Assembly (NCBI RefSeq): GCF_900119075.1
Contig: NZ_FPIP01000002.1
Span: forward strand, 1 to 64,000
DNA: 64,000 bases
Source of the DNA: Ruminococcus flavefaciens
GTDB lineage: Bacteria > Bacillota > Clostridia > Oscillospirales > Ruminococcaceae
Direction of reading: 5' to 3'
How positions within the stretch are numbered: position 1 is the stretch's first letter; every line of letters begins with the position of its first letter. The notes under the pieces are model-generated. The model was not told where the DNA came from, ran no database searches, and saw only the letters and a program-made list of their open reading frames with translations. This document shows, piece after piece, positions 17,500-26,010 of this stretch. A program made the translations under genes and the position numbers.

Positions 17500-18213
17500 C
17501 TAAATACGGGAGAAGACTCCTCCTATTTTGTCGCAGATGAGCAGGTCTGCATTGCTGTCCATCTGGGTGGGAGCCATATTGATTATGACGAGGTTCTTTC
17601 CTCGGAAGTATCGGATAAGTCCTGCGGCAGGGTATACGTTCAGCGAAGTTCCGCCGATAATAAGGGTATCGGCATTGCTGATAGCGCGGACTGCTCCGTT
17701 CACGGTATTGTCGTCGAGAGATTCCTCATAGAGCACTACGTCGGGCTTTACAACGCCGCCGCATTCGCATTTTGGAACTCCCTCGGAGTTTATGATATAG
17801 TGAACGTCGTGGAATTTGCCGCATTTTGTGCAGTAATTGCGCAGGACGCTGCCGTGGAGTTCATAGACCTGCTTGCTGCCTGCCGCCTGATGAAGTCCGT
17901 CGATGTTCTGGGTAACGACAGCGGTGAGCTTGCCCTGCTTTTCCAGCTCTGCAAGCTTTATATGGGCAGCATTTGGCTTTGCGTCGAGACAGAGCATTTT
18001 TGCTCTGTAAAAGCGGTAGAACTCCTCGGTCTTTTTCATGAAGAATGTGTGGCTGAGGATAGTCTCGGGCGGATAGTCCCACTGTTGACTGTAGAGACCG
18101 TCAACGCTTCGGAAGTCGGGTATGCCGCTTTCCGTGGAGACTCCTGCGCCGCCGAAGAATACGATGTTATTTGACTCGCGGACTATCTCGGCGAGTTTTT
18201 CGATATTGTCCAT
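17500..18213 (-). CDS. cobB: SIR2-family NAD-dependent protein deacylase
   Basis: A 237-aa cytosolic sirtuin that removes acyl groups from lysines with NAD+. Visible motifs are FGGAGVSTESGIPDFRS (NAD binding), TQNIDGLHQAAGS, the catalytic His in LHG, and the GTSLNVYPAAGL segment. Four zinc-binding Cys lie in CTKC and CEC/GG (YCTKCGKFHDVHY...PKCECGG). The length is normal for bacterial class III/U sirtuins. It lies 3 nt downstream of yjbQ and 11 nt upstream of the lipoprotein gene, in one operon. Confidence 0.94.
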   Translation of the reverse strand: MDNIEKLAEIVRESNNIVFFGGAGVSTESGIPDFRSVDGLYSQQWDYPPETILSHTFFMKKTEEFYRFYRAKMLCLDAKPNAAHIKLAELEKQGKLTAVVTQNIDGLHQAAGSKQVYELHGSVLRNYCTKCGKFHDVHYIINSEGVPKCECGGVVKPDVVLYEESLDDNTVNGAVRAISNADTLIIGGTSLNVYPAAGLIRYFRGKNLVIINMAPTQMDSNADLLICDKIGGVFSRI

Positions 18214-18216
18214 AGC

Positions 18217-18612
18217 TTAGTCCCCCATGACCTTGACGAAGAATTTGCGTGTTCTTGGACCGTCAAACTCGCAGAAGTAGATATCCTGCCATGTGCCGAG
18301 AAGAAGCTTTCCGCCTGTGATGATGACAGTCTCGCTTGCGCCTACGGAAGAGGACTTGATATGCGCGTCGGAGTTGCCCTCGGCGTGCTTGAACGACTGT
18401 AAATCGGGGAAGAACTTGTCCATACCCTTGATGAAATCGGTCTGAACGTCGGGGTCTGCGTTTTCGTTAATGGTGATAGCGGCAGTTGTGTGAGGGCAGT
18501 AGATAATGCAGATACCCTCAAGAACGCCGCTTTCCTTAACGGCTTCTGTTACCTCGCGTGTGATATCGACAAGTCCCTCAGCAGGGGTACTTAGTTTAAA
18601 GTTGAAAAGCAT
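18217..18612 (-). CDS. yjbQ: YjbQ/UPF0047 family protein
   Basis: A 131-aa single-domain protein. The ATG at 18612 is chosen because GAAAGGAG lies correctly upstream; the longer frame runs back into repeat DNA. Family motifs CPHTTAAITINENADPDV and the GTWQDIYFCEFDGPRTRKF end are clear. Members show weak thiamine-phosphate-synthase activity in E. coli but their real role is unsettled. It is the first gene of the operon with the sirtuin and lipoprotein. Confidence 0.92.
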   Translation of the reverse strand: MLFNFKLSTPAEGLVDITREVTEAVKESGVLEGICIIYCPHTTAAITINENADPDVQTDFIKGMDKFFPDLQSFKHAEGNSDAHIKSSSVGASETVIITGGKLLLGTWQDIYFCEFDGPRTRKFFVKVMGD

Positions 18613-18646
18613 ATTATAACTCCTTTCGGTTTTGAAATAAACTATT

Positions 18647-18975
18647 GTAGGGGCTGGCGTCCTCGACAGCCCATTTAGGGACGCCCTCACTTGCAGGGCC
18701 CCCTAATCGGGTCCGTCCCCTCTGTCGCGTTGCGACATCTCCCCACACTGTGGGGAGTCACCCTCTCCCGAAAACAATTCACTGGATTGTTTTCGGAATT
18801 CACCCTTGCGGTGACTCCCTGTAGTAAAGGGAGATGTCAGCGTAGCTGACAGAGGGTACTCGCTCCTGTTAGGAGCGCCTTCGTAACTGTGGGGCTTTGC
18901 CCCACTCCCCACCAGAGACTCTGTCTCTGGACTCTGCCAAAGGAACACAGTCCCTTTGGAATCCCGTTCATGGGC
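18647..18975. repeat. Composite interspersed repeat, copy B (largest)
   Basis: This fills most of the gene-free interval 18613-19009. Read on the minus strand it starts CATGAACGGGATTCCAAAGG and ends in a GTAGGGGC palindrome at 18647-18672. Between lie hairpin modules: CCAAAGG/CCTTTGG, CAGAGAC/GTCTCTG, GGGGCAAAGCCCC, ACTCCCCACAGTGTGGGGAG and GTCGCAACGCGAC. It shares modules with copies at 8682 and 60449 but has more of them. Apparent ORFs here are repeat-derived. Confidence 0.75.
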
Positions 18976-19009
18976 TCGGCAAGAAAAAACGTCACTTCAT
19001 ACTTAGCTC

Positions 19010-19645
19010 TTAGTTCTTAGTTCTATAAAACTGGCAGAAATAATTCAGCGGACATTCCTCGCACCGTGGTTTTCGTGCGCTGCATATATCCCGTCCGAAC
19101 TCCACTGTTCTGTGGCAGAAGTCCGAGGACACCTCGGGCGGTATGAGTTTCACAAGGTCTTTTTCCACCTTGGCAGGCTCTTTGTTTTTCGTAAGTCCCA
19201 ATCTCCCTGTAATGCGTATGCAGTGTGTATCTGTGACCATGGCAGGCTTTCCGAAAACGTCCCCAAGCATTAAGTTTGCGGTCTTTCTGCCGATACCCGA
19301 CAGCGTGAGAAGCTCCTCCATAGTGTCGGGCACCTCGCCGCCGAAGTCGTTGATAAGCTGATTCGCCATTTCTTTCAGGCTCTTTGCCTTGTTTTTATAG
19401 AAGCCGCAGGGCTTTACGTCCTGTTCGAGCTCCGCAATATCGGCATTTGCAAAGGCTTCAAGAGACGGATATTTCTTGAAAAGCGTCTCCGTGACTATAT
19501 TTACACGGGCGTCGGTGCACTGAGCGGCAAGCCGCGCCGCGAACATCAGCTCATAGGGCTTTGTGTAGTTCAGCGTGCAGGCGGCGTCGGGATAGAGCTT
19601 TTCCAGCTCCTCTACAGCCAGTTTTGCTATCTCTTTTTTCGTCAT
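19010..19645 (-). CDS. nth: Endonuclease III (DNA glycosylase/AP lyase)
   Basis: A 211-aa base-excision-repair enzyme that removes oxidised pyrimidines. The helix-hairpin-helix LSGIGRKTANLML carries the catalytic Lys, and VTDTHCIRITGRLGL the catalytic Asp. The [4Fe-4S] cluster Cys pattern C-x6-C-x2-C-x5-C is intact in CSARKPRCEECPLNYFC near the C terminus. Length is normal. Its ATG overlaps the stop of the upstream membrane-protein gene by 4 nt. Confidence 0.96.
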   Translation of the reverse strand: MTKKEIAKLAVEELEKLYPDAACTLNYTKPYELMFAARLAAQCTDARVNIVTETLFKKYPSLEAFANADIAELEQDVKPCGFYKNKAKSLKEMANQLINDFGGEVPDTMEELLTLSGIGRKTANLMLGDVFGKPAMVTDTHCIRITGRLGLTKNKEPAKVEKDLVKLIPPEVSSDFCHRTVEFGRDICSARKPRCEECPLNYFCQFYRTKN

Positions 19646-20001
19646 TTAGCGGACTCCTTCAGCTTTTTCTGCTTTTCGAGTATACTGTCGTATACCTTGT
19701 ACATCTTCTGCACCGTATTTTCGAGGAAATAGTAGTGCTTGATGTAGAACATCAGCAGTACGAGAACTATGGTCACAAGAGCGAGGACTGCAAGATTCAC
19801 TTTGAATATCAGCACTGCGAAGAACACTATCAGAATGAACGCAAAGAGCATAGTCACCAGAAAATGGACGATACGCTCATGCTGCATAAAGGCTATCTTG
19901 TCCTTGTGCTCAGCCATTATTTCGTCCAGTTCCTCGGAGCTTTGGCACTTTTCAAGGCGCTCCTGAATGTATTTCATATAATTTGTAAGATATTCGGTCA
20001 T
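19642..20001 (-). CDS. Small membrane protein with coiled-coil-like ends, unknown function
   Basis: A 119-aa protein with two adjacent hydrophobic segments (about residues 44-64 and 67-87), flanked by charged amphipathic stretches (LEKCQSSEELDEIMAEHKDK; KVYDSILEKQKKLKESAK). It starts 4 nt inside-overlapping with nth and has its own consensus promoter, with GGGGAGAG before the ATG. I recognise no family. Confidence 0.75.
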   Translation of the reverse strand: MTEYLTNYMKYIQERLEKCQSSEELDEIMAEHKDKIAFMQHERIVHFLVTMLFAFILIVFFAVLIFKVNLAVLALVTIVLVLLMFYIKHYYFLENTVQKMYKVYDSILEKQKKLKESAK

Positions 20002-20045
20002 TTTCTCACTCTCCCCATAGACAAAGTTAATGAAACTCTACTAAA

Positions 20046-20074
20046 ATTATACACCTTTTTAGCAAAAATGTCAA
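20046..20074 (-). promoter_or_regulatory. Consensus sigma-A promoter of the membrane protein-nth operon
   Basis: Read on the minus strand: TTGACA (20074-20069), 17 bp, TATAAT (20051-20046). All twelve hexamer positions match consensus. Confidence 0.85.
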
Positions 20075-20234
20075 CAGAATTAATGGGAACGGCAAGAAAA
20101 AATCCTCTTATTTAACCAAAGTATGATTTAAGTATTATTTAAGTTAAATTTGAGCTATCGTACAAATAAAAATAACTCTGATTGTGCGGATATACGAAAA
20201 TTTTTACGGGTATTTAAACATTTTTCTGTGATTA

Positions 20235-20262
20235 TTGATTTTTACTGAAATAATGATATAAT
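20235..20262 (+). promoter_or_regulatory. Promoter of the GH26 mannanase gene
   Basis: TTGATT (20235-20240), 16 bp, TATAAT (20257-20262), then AGGAGGA at 20287-20293. It shares an AT-rich divergent region (20002-20301) with the minus-strand promoter; nothing else was seen there. Confidence 0.65.
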
Positions 20263-20301
20263 TAAGTTGCAAAACTATATCTAAACAGGAGGATATTAAA
20301 C

Positions 20302-22542
20302 ATGAGAACAAAAATTTTCAAGAAGGCAGGCGCGGCAGTAATGTCGGCAGCATTGCTGCTGAATACAGCCCTCTACAGCACCGCAGCAGTAACTGCGGCT
20401 GACGAGCCTATCAAGTTTGAGTTCGAGAACGCTGAGATTACAGGCACTATCTCGGTTGAAAAGGATTCAAACGCAAGCGGCGGCTCTGTCCTCAAAATGA
20501 CCGAGGACGGCACTATCACAGTGAAGCTCACTGTTGAGGAGGGCGGTCCCTATAAGCTCACATTTTACGCTTTTGGTATAGGCACCGACAAGCAGCAGAA
20601 TCTCAGCGTAAACGGCTCCTCGCAGGGCGCTATCGGCATTCCGCAGGGTACTGAGTATCAGCCTGTGGAGCTCACTGCTATTCCTCTCAAAGCAGGCGAG
20701 AATACTATCGTTATCGAGAAATCATGGGGCTGGTCACAGTTCGACTACCTCACAGCTGAGCCAATGTCAGGCGCCAAGATAGAAGCTAAGCAGATAACTC
20801 CCTGCGACCAGCTTGCAACTGTTGAGACACAGAGCCTCATGGCTTATCTCGCAGACAATTATGGCAAGCATATAATCTCAGGTCAGCAGGAGATATACAG
20901 CGGCGGTCCTCACGGCCTTGAGACCGAGTTCGAGTACCTCAAGGACACTACAGGTCACTATCCTGCTATCCGCGGCTTTGACTACGGTAACTTCTGCTGT
21001 CCTCTCTACGGCAGCGACGACGGCTCAACAGACCGCGTTATCGACTGGGTAAAGAACAAGGGCGGTATCGCTACCGCTTCATATCACCTCAATGTGCCGA
21101 AGGACTTCGCAAGCTACACCATAGGCACAAAAATGGACTGGGCACAGTCCACCTATACAGCTAAGGACACTGATTTTTCACCATCAAAGGCTGCTACGGC
21201 AGGCACAAAGGAAAACGAGTACTACCTCTCAACTCTGAAAACTCTCGCTAAGGAGTTCAACAAGCTTGAAGCTGAGGGAATCCCCGTTATCTGGAGACCT
21301 CTCCACGAAGCCGAGGGCGGCGGCGGTGAGAACGGCTCATGGTTCTGGTGGGGCAGAGAAGGCTCGGCAGCCTATAAGAAGCTCTGGCAGTACACCTACA
21401 ATACTCTCACAAACGACCTTAACTGCCACAACCTTATCTGGGAGTGGAACAGCTATAACTTCGCAACATCAAAGGACTGGTACCCCGGCGACAACTATGT
21501 TGACATCATCGGCTACGATAAGTACAGCTGCACAGACTGGTCAACAGGCAGCGCAAGATACTACCACAACGACAGCCCGTTCTCCTCTACATTCTATGGT
21601 ATCATGGAGAAATACGACAGCGCAAAGATGATATCTCTTGCCGAGAACGACAGCTTCTCAACACCCGATAAGCTTCAGGAGGAAAAGGCCGGCTGGCTTT
21701 ACTTCTGTACATGGTACGACGGCGGTTCGGACAATAACAACTTCCTGTCCAACCCGACATTCAACACCAAGGAAGACACTATCGCAATGTATCAGAGCGA
21801 GTACTGCATAACTCTTGACGAGCTTCCTGCTACCCTCTACAAGAAGGATGGCGTAACTCCTCCCGATCCTTCAAAGACAACAACTTCCACGACCACAGCG
21901 ACTACTACAGCAGATCCCAATGCGACAACAACTACAACTGCTTATAAGTTCGCTATCCAGAAGAAGACCGTTACTATCCCCGAGAAGCCTGCCCTTGCAG
22001 TTGGGAAGCAGATGAATATCACTATCTCAGGCGCACCTAATGCTTCTATCGGCGGTGCTATCGGCTTCGGAACAACTGCCGACGACTGGCAGAACATCGA
22101 GTGGAAGGGCAATGCCGATAAGGACGGCAAGCTCACAGTAAATGTTGACCTCAAGGAAATGCCTGATACCTTCAAGAGCTGCGAGGTGCAGGTATGGTGG
22201 TCAAATGTATGGAATGCTGCTACAGAAAAGGCTATCGACCAGCCTTACACTATTGACAGCTGCAAGGTGAATTACCTCATGGGCGGAGCACTTGAAGCCG
22301 TATGGGGTGACGCTAACTGCGATAATACAGTAGATATGAGCGATGTTGTACTCATAATGCAGGCTCTTGCAAATCCGAACAAGTACGGACTTGAGGGCAC
22401 AGAAAAGACCCATATCACAGAAATGGGATGGAGATGGGCTGACGTTGATACTTCAAGCGAGGGCGTAACAGCTAATGACGCACTCCGCATACAGGAGTAT
22501 CTCCTTAAAAAGGTGGCAAAACTTGATCCCACTGCAAAATAA
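20302..22542 (+). CDS. Secreted GH26 beta-mannanase with CBM-like modules and type I dockerin
   Basis: A 746-aa cellulosomal endo-mannanase. Signal peptide 1-33. Residues ~38-155 form a CBM35-like beta-sandwich (FEFENAEITG...WSQFDYL). The GH26 catalytic domain spans ~170-515, with acid/base Glu336 in RPLHEAEG and the probable nucleophile Glu448 in ISLAENDSF. A Thr-rich linker (~519-545) leads to an unknown beta-rich module (~547-665, perhaps carbohydrate-binding). A dockerin follows (~668-742): first calcium loop DANCDNTVDMSD, second around ADVDTSSEGVTANDAL. It is a single gene with its own promoter and terminator. Specificity for mannan over other beta-glycans is inferred from the family. 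Confidence 0.93.
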   Translation: MRTKIFKKAGAAVMSAALLLNTALYSTAAVTAADEPIKFEFENAEITGTISVEKDSNASGGSVLKMTEDGTITVKLTVEEGGPYKLTFYAFGIGTDKQQNLSVNGSSQGAIGIPQGTEYQPVELTAIPLKAGENTIVIEKSWGWSQFDYLTAEPMSGAKIEAKQITPCDQLATVETQSLMAYLADNYGKHIISGQQEIYSGGPHGLETEFEYLKDTTGHYPAIRGFDYGNFCCPLYGSDDGSTDRVIDWVKNKGGIATASYHLNVPKDFASYTIGTKMDWAQSTYTAKDTDFSPSKAATAGTKENEYYLSTLKTLAKEFNKLEAEGIPVIWRPLHEAEGGGGENGSWFWWGREGSAAYKKLWQYTYNTLTNDLNCHNLIWEWNSYNFATSKDWYPGDNYVDIIGYDKYSCTDWSTGSARYYHNDSPFSSTFYGIMEKYDSAKMISLAENDSFSTPDKLQEEKAGWLYFCTWYDGGSDNNNFLSNPTFNTKEDTIAMYQSEYCITLDELPATLYKKDGVTPPDPSKTTTSTTTATTTADPNATTTTTAYKFAIQKKTVTIPEKPALAVGKQMNITISGAPNASIGGAIGFGTTADDWQNIEWKGNADKDGKLTVNVDLKEMPDTFKSCEVQVWWSNVWNAATEKAIDQPYTIDSCKVNYLMGGALEAVWGDANCDNTVDMSDVVLIMQALANPNKYGLEGTEKTHITEMGWRWADVDTSSEGVTANDALRIQEYLLKKVAKLDPTAK

Positions 22543-22550
22543 AGCATAAC

Positions 22551-22590
22551 AAAAGCCATAAAGGAGCGAAAGCTTCTTTATGGCTTTTTT
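22551..22590. terminator. Bidirectional terminator between the mannanase and the cytidylate-kinase-like gene
   Basis: AAAAGCCATAAAG (22551-22563) pairs with CTTTATGGCTTTT (22576-22588) and T/A runs lie on both sides, serving the convergent genes. Confidence 0.88.
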
Positions 22591-22612
22591 CTTAATACTT
22601 AGTTCTGATGAT

Positions 22613-23209
22613 TTATTCCTCGCCCATTCTTGACTTGATGTATTCCTCAAGCAGGTCTACTGTCCTGTCAAGTCCGAGACGGGAGCTGTTTATGCTCAGG
22701 TCGTAAAGACGTGAATCGCCCCAGTGACCGTCGCAGTGATAGTTGTGATAGCGCTTTCTCTTGCGGTCTTTCTTGTCGATGAACGCCTTTGCTTTGTCCT
22801 CTGTGAGGTTGTAAACGTTCATGACGCGCTTGATCTTTTCACTCATATCTCCCAGTATGAACAGCGAAACAAGGCACTTGAAATCGCGGAGCTTTGTCTC
22901 GGAGCAGCGTCCAACTACAACGAAGGATTCGCCGCTTGCAGCCTTTTCTCTCAGGAATGTGAACTGCATTTCTGCGATATTGTCCTCGATAGAGTTGCTG
23001 TAGCCGTTGACTCTGCGTGAAAGCAGATGATTCTTTGGCTTTTCGTTGTACTTCTCAATCTCATCGGGCGTAAGACCAGTTTTGTCTGCGATCTCGGTGA
23101 TGAGATGACGGTCGTATATCGGGATATTGAAGCGCTTGGCAAGCTGCTCGGCAATAGCCTTGCCGCCGCTTCCGAACTCTCGACCTACTGAAATGATTAC
23201 CTGTGACAT
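22613..23209 (-). CDS. Cytidylate kinase-like family protein
   Basis: A 198-aa P-loop protein. The nucleotide-binding start is ISVGREFGSGGKAIAEQLA (GREFGSGG replaces the classical GxxGxGKS/T), followed by YDRHLITEIA and the VVVGRCSET strand. This is the family annotated cytidylate kinase-like, distinct from the true Cmk encoded at 63304-63966. Substrate is unknown. It starts 20 nt downstream of the ArsB/NhaD permease gene, with GGGGGAA before the ATG, so the two are probably co-expressed. Confidence 0.88.
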   Translation of the reverse strand: MSQVIISVGREFGSGGKAIAEQLAKRFNIPIYDRHLITEIADKTGLTPDEIEKYNEKPKNHLLSRRVNGYSNSIEDNIAEMQFTFLREKAASGESFVVVGRCSETKLRDFKCLVSLFILGDMSEKIKRVMNVYNLTEDKAKAFIDKKDRKRKRYHNYHCDGHWGDSRLYDLSINSSRLGLDRTVDLLEEYIKSRMGEE

Positions 23210-23229
23210 ATATATTCCCCCTTATTGAA

Positions 23230-24582
23230 TTATAAATAACGAACAAATAAATAAACAGTTGATATTGCGAGTACTATGACTGTGGCAGGAGCGAGCTTCT
23301 TGCAGTATCTGCCCCAGCCGATAGGATAGCCGTTTTTCTGTGCAACGGAGGTTCCAACAACGTTTGCGGAAGCTCCGATAGGAGTAGCGCTGCCGCCGAT
23401 ATCAGTACCCATTGCAAGTCCCCATGCCAGAGTTGAGATAGGAACTCCCGAGGTCTCTGCAAGGCTCTGAATGATAGGCACCATTGTAGCCGCAAACGGG
23501 ATATTGTCCACAAATGCGCTTGCGATAGCCGATACCCAGAGTATGATAGCCAGCATGAGCATTACGTTGCCGCCGCTGATGTCGCCGATGAAGTTTGCTA
23601 TAAGCTTGAGTATGCCTGTTTCTTCAAGTCCGCTTACCACGATGAACAGACCGATGAAGAAGATGAGAGTTTTGTAGTCGACTTTCTTGATAAGCTCCAG
23701 TGCGTGCTTACCAAAGGCGATAAGTGTGATAGCAGCTATGAAAAGTCCGATAGTTGCTACGGTGAGGTGAGTTGTTGCGTGAGTGATGAGCAGGATAACT
23801 GCCAGTGCGAAGATTATACTGCTGATAATGAAGTCCTTTTTATTGGTGATAGCCTCTGAGGGCTTAGGGAACTTGCTCATATCAACCTTTTCCTTGCCGC
23901 TGCCTGCTATCTCCTTGCGGAAAGCAAAGAACAGGAACAGAACGGATACTGTCAGCGAGATAGCTGCGCAGAGACCTGTGTTTGTAAGGAAGTCGAAGAA
24001 TGAGAAGCCCAGTGAAGTACCGATGATGATGTTCGGAGGATCTCCGCACATTGTTGCCGAACCGCCTAAGTTCGCGCAGAATATCTCGGAAAGTATCATA
24101 GGTACGGGATTGAATTTGAGCAGAGAAGAAAGCTCGATAGTAACTGCCGCAAGGAACATGATAACGGTGATACTGTCGATGAACATCGAGAGAACTGCCG
24201 ACATTATCATGAAAGTGATGAAAATGGGGACTGTCTTGCATTTTACGAGATAGGCTATCTTCATGCAGAGCCAGCGGAAGAAGCCTGCCTTAGCCATGCC
24301 CTCTACCATTACCATCATACCTGCGATGAAGATGATAGTCGCCCAGTTTATGCCCTTGCTTTCACTTTCCGTGACCTGATACCAGAAGTCCTTTGTAGCA
24401 AAGCTTTTAATGGCGAGAGTATCCATAACAGCGCTGCCGCTGCGCATACAGATACCGAATACAACGACAAGGGTGAGGATACCGCTGCCGAGTGTGACGT
24501 AGTGCCGCTCTATCTTGTCGAGAACTATCATGATGAACATTCCCACGAAGATGATAACGGCGAAGATCTGTGCTGCTGTCAT
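23230..24582 (-). CDS. ArsB/NhaD/CitM-superfamily permease
   Basis: A 450-aa membrane protein with about 12 segments. The ATG at 24582 is preferred because GGAGGTTTAT lies directly before it; a second ATG 12 nt upstream contains that site. The family signature region CANLGGSATMCGDPPNIIIG and the mirrored ALAFVDNIPF-like and GTDIGGSATPIGASANVVG motifs are clear, the two halves of the ion transporter fold. Candidates are Na+/H+ exchange, arsenite export or anion uptake; the TMCGDPPN loop favours the NhaD/ArsB group. A kinase-like gene follows in the operon. Confidence 0.9.
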   Translation of the reverse strand: MTAAQIFAVIIFVGMFIMIVLDKIERHYVTLGSGILTLVVVFGICMRSGSAVMDTLAIKSFATKDFWYQVTESESKGINWATIIFIAGMMVMVEGMAKAGFFRWLCMKIAYLVKCKTVPIFITFMIMSAVLSMFIDSITVIMFLAAVTIELSSLLKFNPVPMILSEIFCANLGGSATMCGDPPNIIIGTSLGFSFFDFLTNTGLCAAISLTVSVLFLFFAFRKEIAGSGKEKVDMSKFPKPSEAITNKKDFIISSIIFALAVILLITHATTHLTVATIGLFIAAITLIAFGKHALELIKKVDYKTLIFFIGLFIVVSGLEETGILKLIANFIGDISGGNVMLMLAIILWVSAIASAFVDNIPFAATMVPIIQSLAETSGVPISTLAWGLAMGTDIGGSATPIGASANVVGTSVAQKNGYPIGWGRYCKKLAPATVIVLAISTVYLFVRYL

Positions 24583-24657
24583 ATAAACCTCCATGTTCGC
24601 GGTGAACTACCGCATAATTGTTCTTCCTATTAAATAGGAAAAAATATACCAATCCGA

Positions 24658-24686
24658 ATTATAGCACAAATGGAGGAGCAATTCAA
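24658..24686 (-). promoter_or_regulatory. Promoter of the permease-kinase operon
   Basis: On the minus strand: TTGAAT (24686-24681), 17 bp, TATAAT (24663-24658). A CCTATTAAATAGG dyad lies in the leader at 24626-24638. Confidence 0.7.
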
Positions 24687-24793
24687 TACAAATATTGTTT
24701 TTTTTCGGCAGAAATCAAATTTTGGACAGGCTGTTGGAAATTGACGAAAAATGCGATTATTTTTAGTCAGACTGTCAAGGCAGGGGCGGTTTT

Positions 24794-24910
24794 AGTTGAG
24801 AGTTGAGAGTGCAGAGTTGAGAGTTTATGTGTTCGCTTCGCTCACAAATTATAATAATGTCTCCGCAGGAGACACCATAACTCTTAACTCTCAATTCTCA
24901 ACTCTCAACT
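24794..24910. repeat. Palindromic interspersed repeat, copy B
   Basis: A ~117-bp element with terminal inverted repeats AGTTGAGAGTTGAGAG... / ...CTCAACTCTCAACT. Its reverse complement aligns end to end with copy A at 14535-14655, including the GTGAGCGAAGCGAACAC core. The other core arm differs but remains palindromic (GTCTCCGCAGGAGAC here, GCCGCCTGCGGCGG there). Confidence 0.8.
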
Positions 24911-24946
24911 GAAAAATATCCGCAGGATATTTTTTCGCCGTGGGTA

Positions 24947-24975
24947 TTGCAAATAGTCAGAAGATGTGGTATAAT
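24947..24975 (+). promoter_or_regulatory. Promoter of the Ca/Na antiporter operon
   Basis: TTGCAA (24947-24952), 17 bp, TATAAT (24970-24975). The leader (about 24982-25058) carries GCAGC...GCTGC enclosing an AGGTTC/GAACTT hairpin. Confidence 0.7.
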
Positions 24976-25058
24976 AAGATATGCAGCCAAAAGACTTCTG
25001 AGCTTGTAACAGGTTCAACGGAACTTATAATAGGCGCTGCATGGGAGAGAATGGATAA

Positions 25059-25997
25059 ATGCTAAAGTATATTTTGCTCGTAGGCGGATTTGTGCTTCTT
25101 ATCAAGGGCGCGGACTTCTTCGTTGACGGAAGCTCTGCGGTAGCCAAACGGCTCAAGGTGCCGTCACTTATCATCGGAATGACCATAGTTGCCATGGGTA
25201 CGAGCCTGCCCGAGACCTCGGTCAGCGTAAGCGCCTCGGTGCTGGGAAAGAACGACCTCGCCATAAGCAACGCCGTGGGCTCGAACATATTCAACCTCAT
25301 GGTGGTCTGCGGAGTCTGTTCACTGCTGTGTCCTATGGCAGTCGGCAGGGAGACCTTGAAAAAAGACCTGCCCTTTTCCATAATAGTTGCAGGAGTTCTT
25401 CTGGGACTTGGCACATTCACGGGAACGGTTATGCGCTGGGGCGGAGCTGTACTCCTTGCGTTGTTTGTGTTCTTCCTGTACATGATGATAAGCTCTGCGA
25501 AAAAAGCCCGTGCTTCGGGAGAACAGACCGACGAGGACGAGTATAAGATAATGCCCGTATGGAAATGCCTGCTGTGTATCATAGGCGGCGGAGCTGCCAT
25601 AGCTGTGGGCGGAAAAATGGTAGTCGAGGGCGCTTCCGATATCGCAAGAACTTTCGGTATGTCGGACAACCTTATCGGCATGACTATAGTTGCTTTGGGA
25701 ACAAGCCTGCCCGAGCTTGTTACTTCAATCGTTGCGGCTCGAAAGGGCGAGGTGGACATGGCACTGGGAAATGTTGTGGGCTCGAATGTGTTCAATATCC
25801 TGTTTGTGCTTGGAATAGCTGCTGTTATCTCACCTATGGCATATACCATTGAAAATGCCATAGATACGGCAGTTCTCATTGCTATGAGCCTGCTGGTGCT
25901 TCTTCTGTGCGCACCTAAAAAGAAACTTGTGCTCTGGCACGGTGCAGTAATGCTGGCGGTTTATGCAGGCTACACTGCTTATATTTTTGTGAGATAA
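25059..25997 (+). CDS. Calcium/sodium antiporter (CaCA family, YrbG-like)
   Basis: A 312-aa membrane protein with about ten segments and the duplicated alpha-repeats of Ca2+/cation antiporters. Repeat 1 contains GMTIVAMGTSLPE and GSNIFNLMVV; repeat 2 contains GMTIVALGTSLPE and GSNVFNILFVLG. A cytoplasmic loop with EQTDEDEYK separates the halves. It exchanges Ca2+ (or a related ion) for Na+ or H+ at the cytoplasmic membrane. The initiation region GGGAGAGAATGGATAAATG gives 25059 as the start. A zinc-ribbon protein gene follows 13 nt downstream. Confidence 0.94.
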   Translation: MLKYILLVGGFVLLIKGADFFVDGSSAVAKRLKVPSLIIGMTIVAMGTSLPETSVSVSASVLGKNDLAISNAVGSNIFNLMVVCGVCSLLCPMAVGRETLKKDLPFSIIVAGVLLGLGTFTGTVMRWGGAVLLALFVFFLYMMISSAKKARASGEQTDEDEYKIMPVWKCLLCIIGGGAAIAVGGKMVVEGASDIARTFGMSDNLIGMTIVALGTSLPELVTSIVAARKGEVDMALGNVVGSNVFNILFVLGIAAVISPMAYTIENAIDTAVLIAMSLLVLLLCAPKKKLVLWHGAVMLAVYAGYTAYIFVR

Positions 25998-26010
25998 AGG
26001 GGAGAGGAAT

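Noticed and set aside
18703..18948. Minus-strand 81-codon ORF in repeat copy B
   Set aside because: Entirely repeat DNA.
25025..25879. Long minus-strand ORF (284 codons) opposite the Ca/Na antiporter gene
   Set aside because: Low-complexity Ser/Pro/Thr composition and full overlap with a clearly conserved transporter; a shadow of biased codon use.
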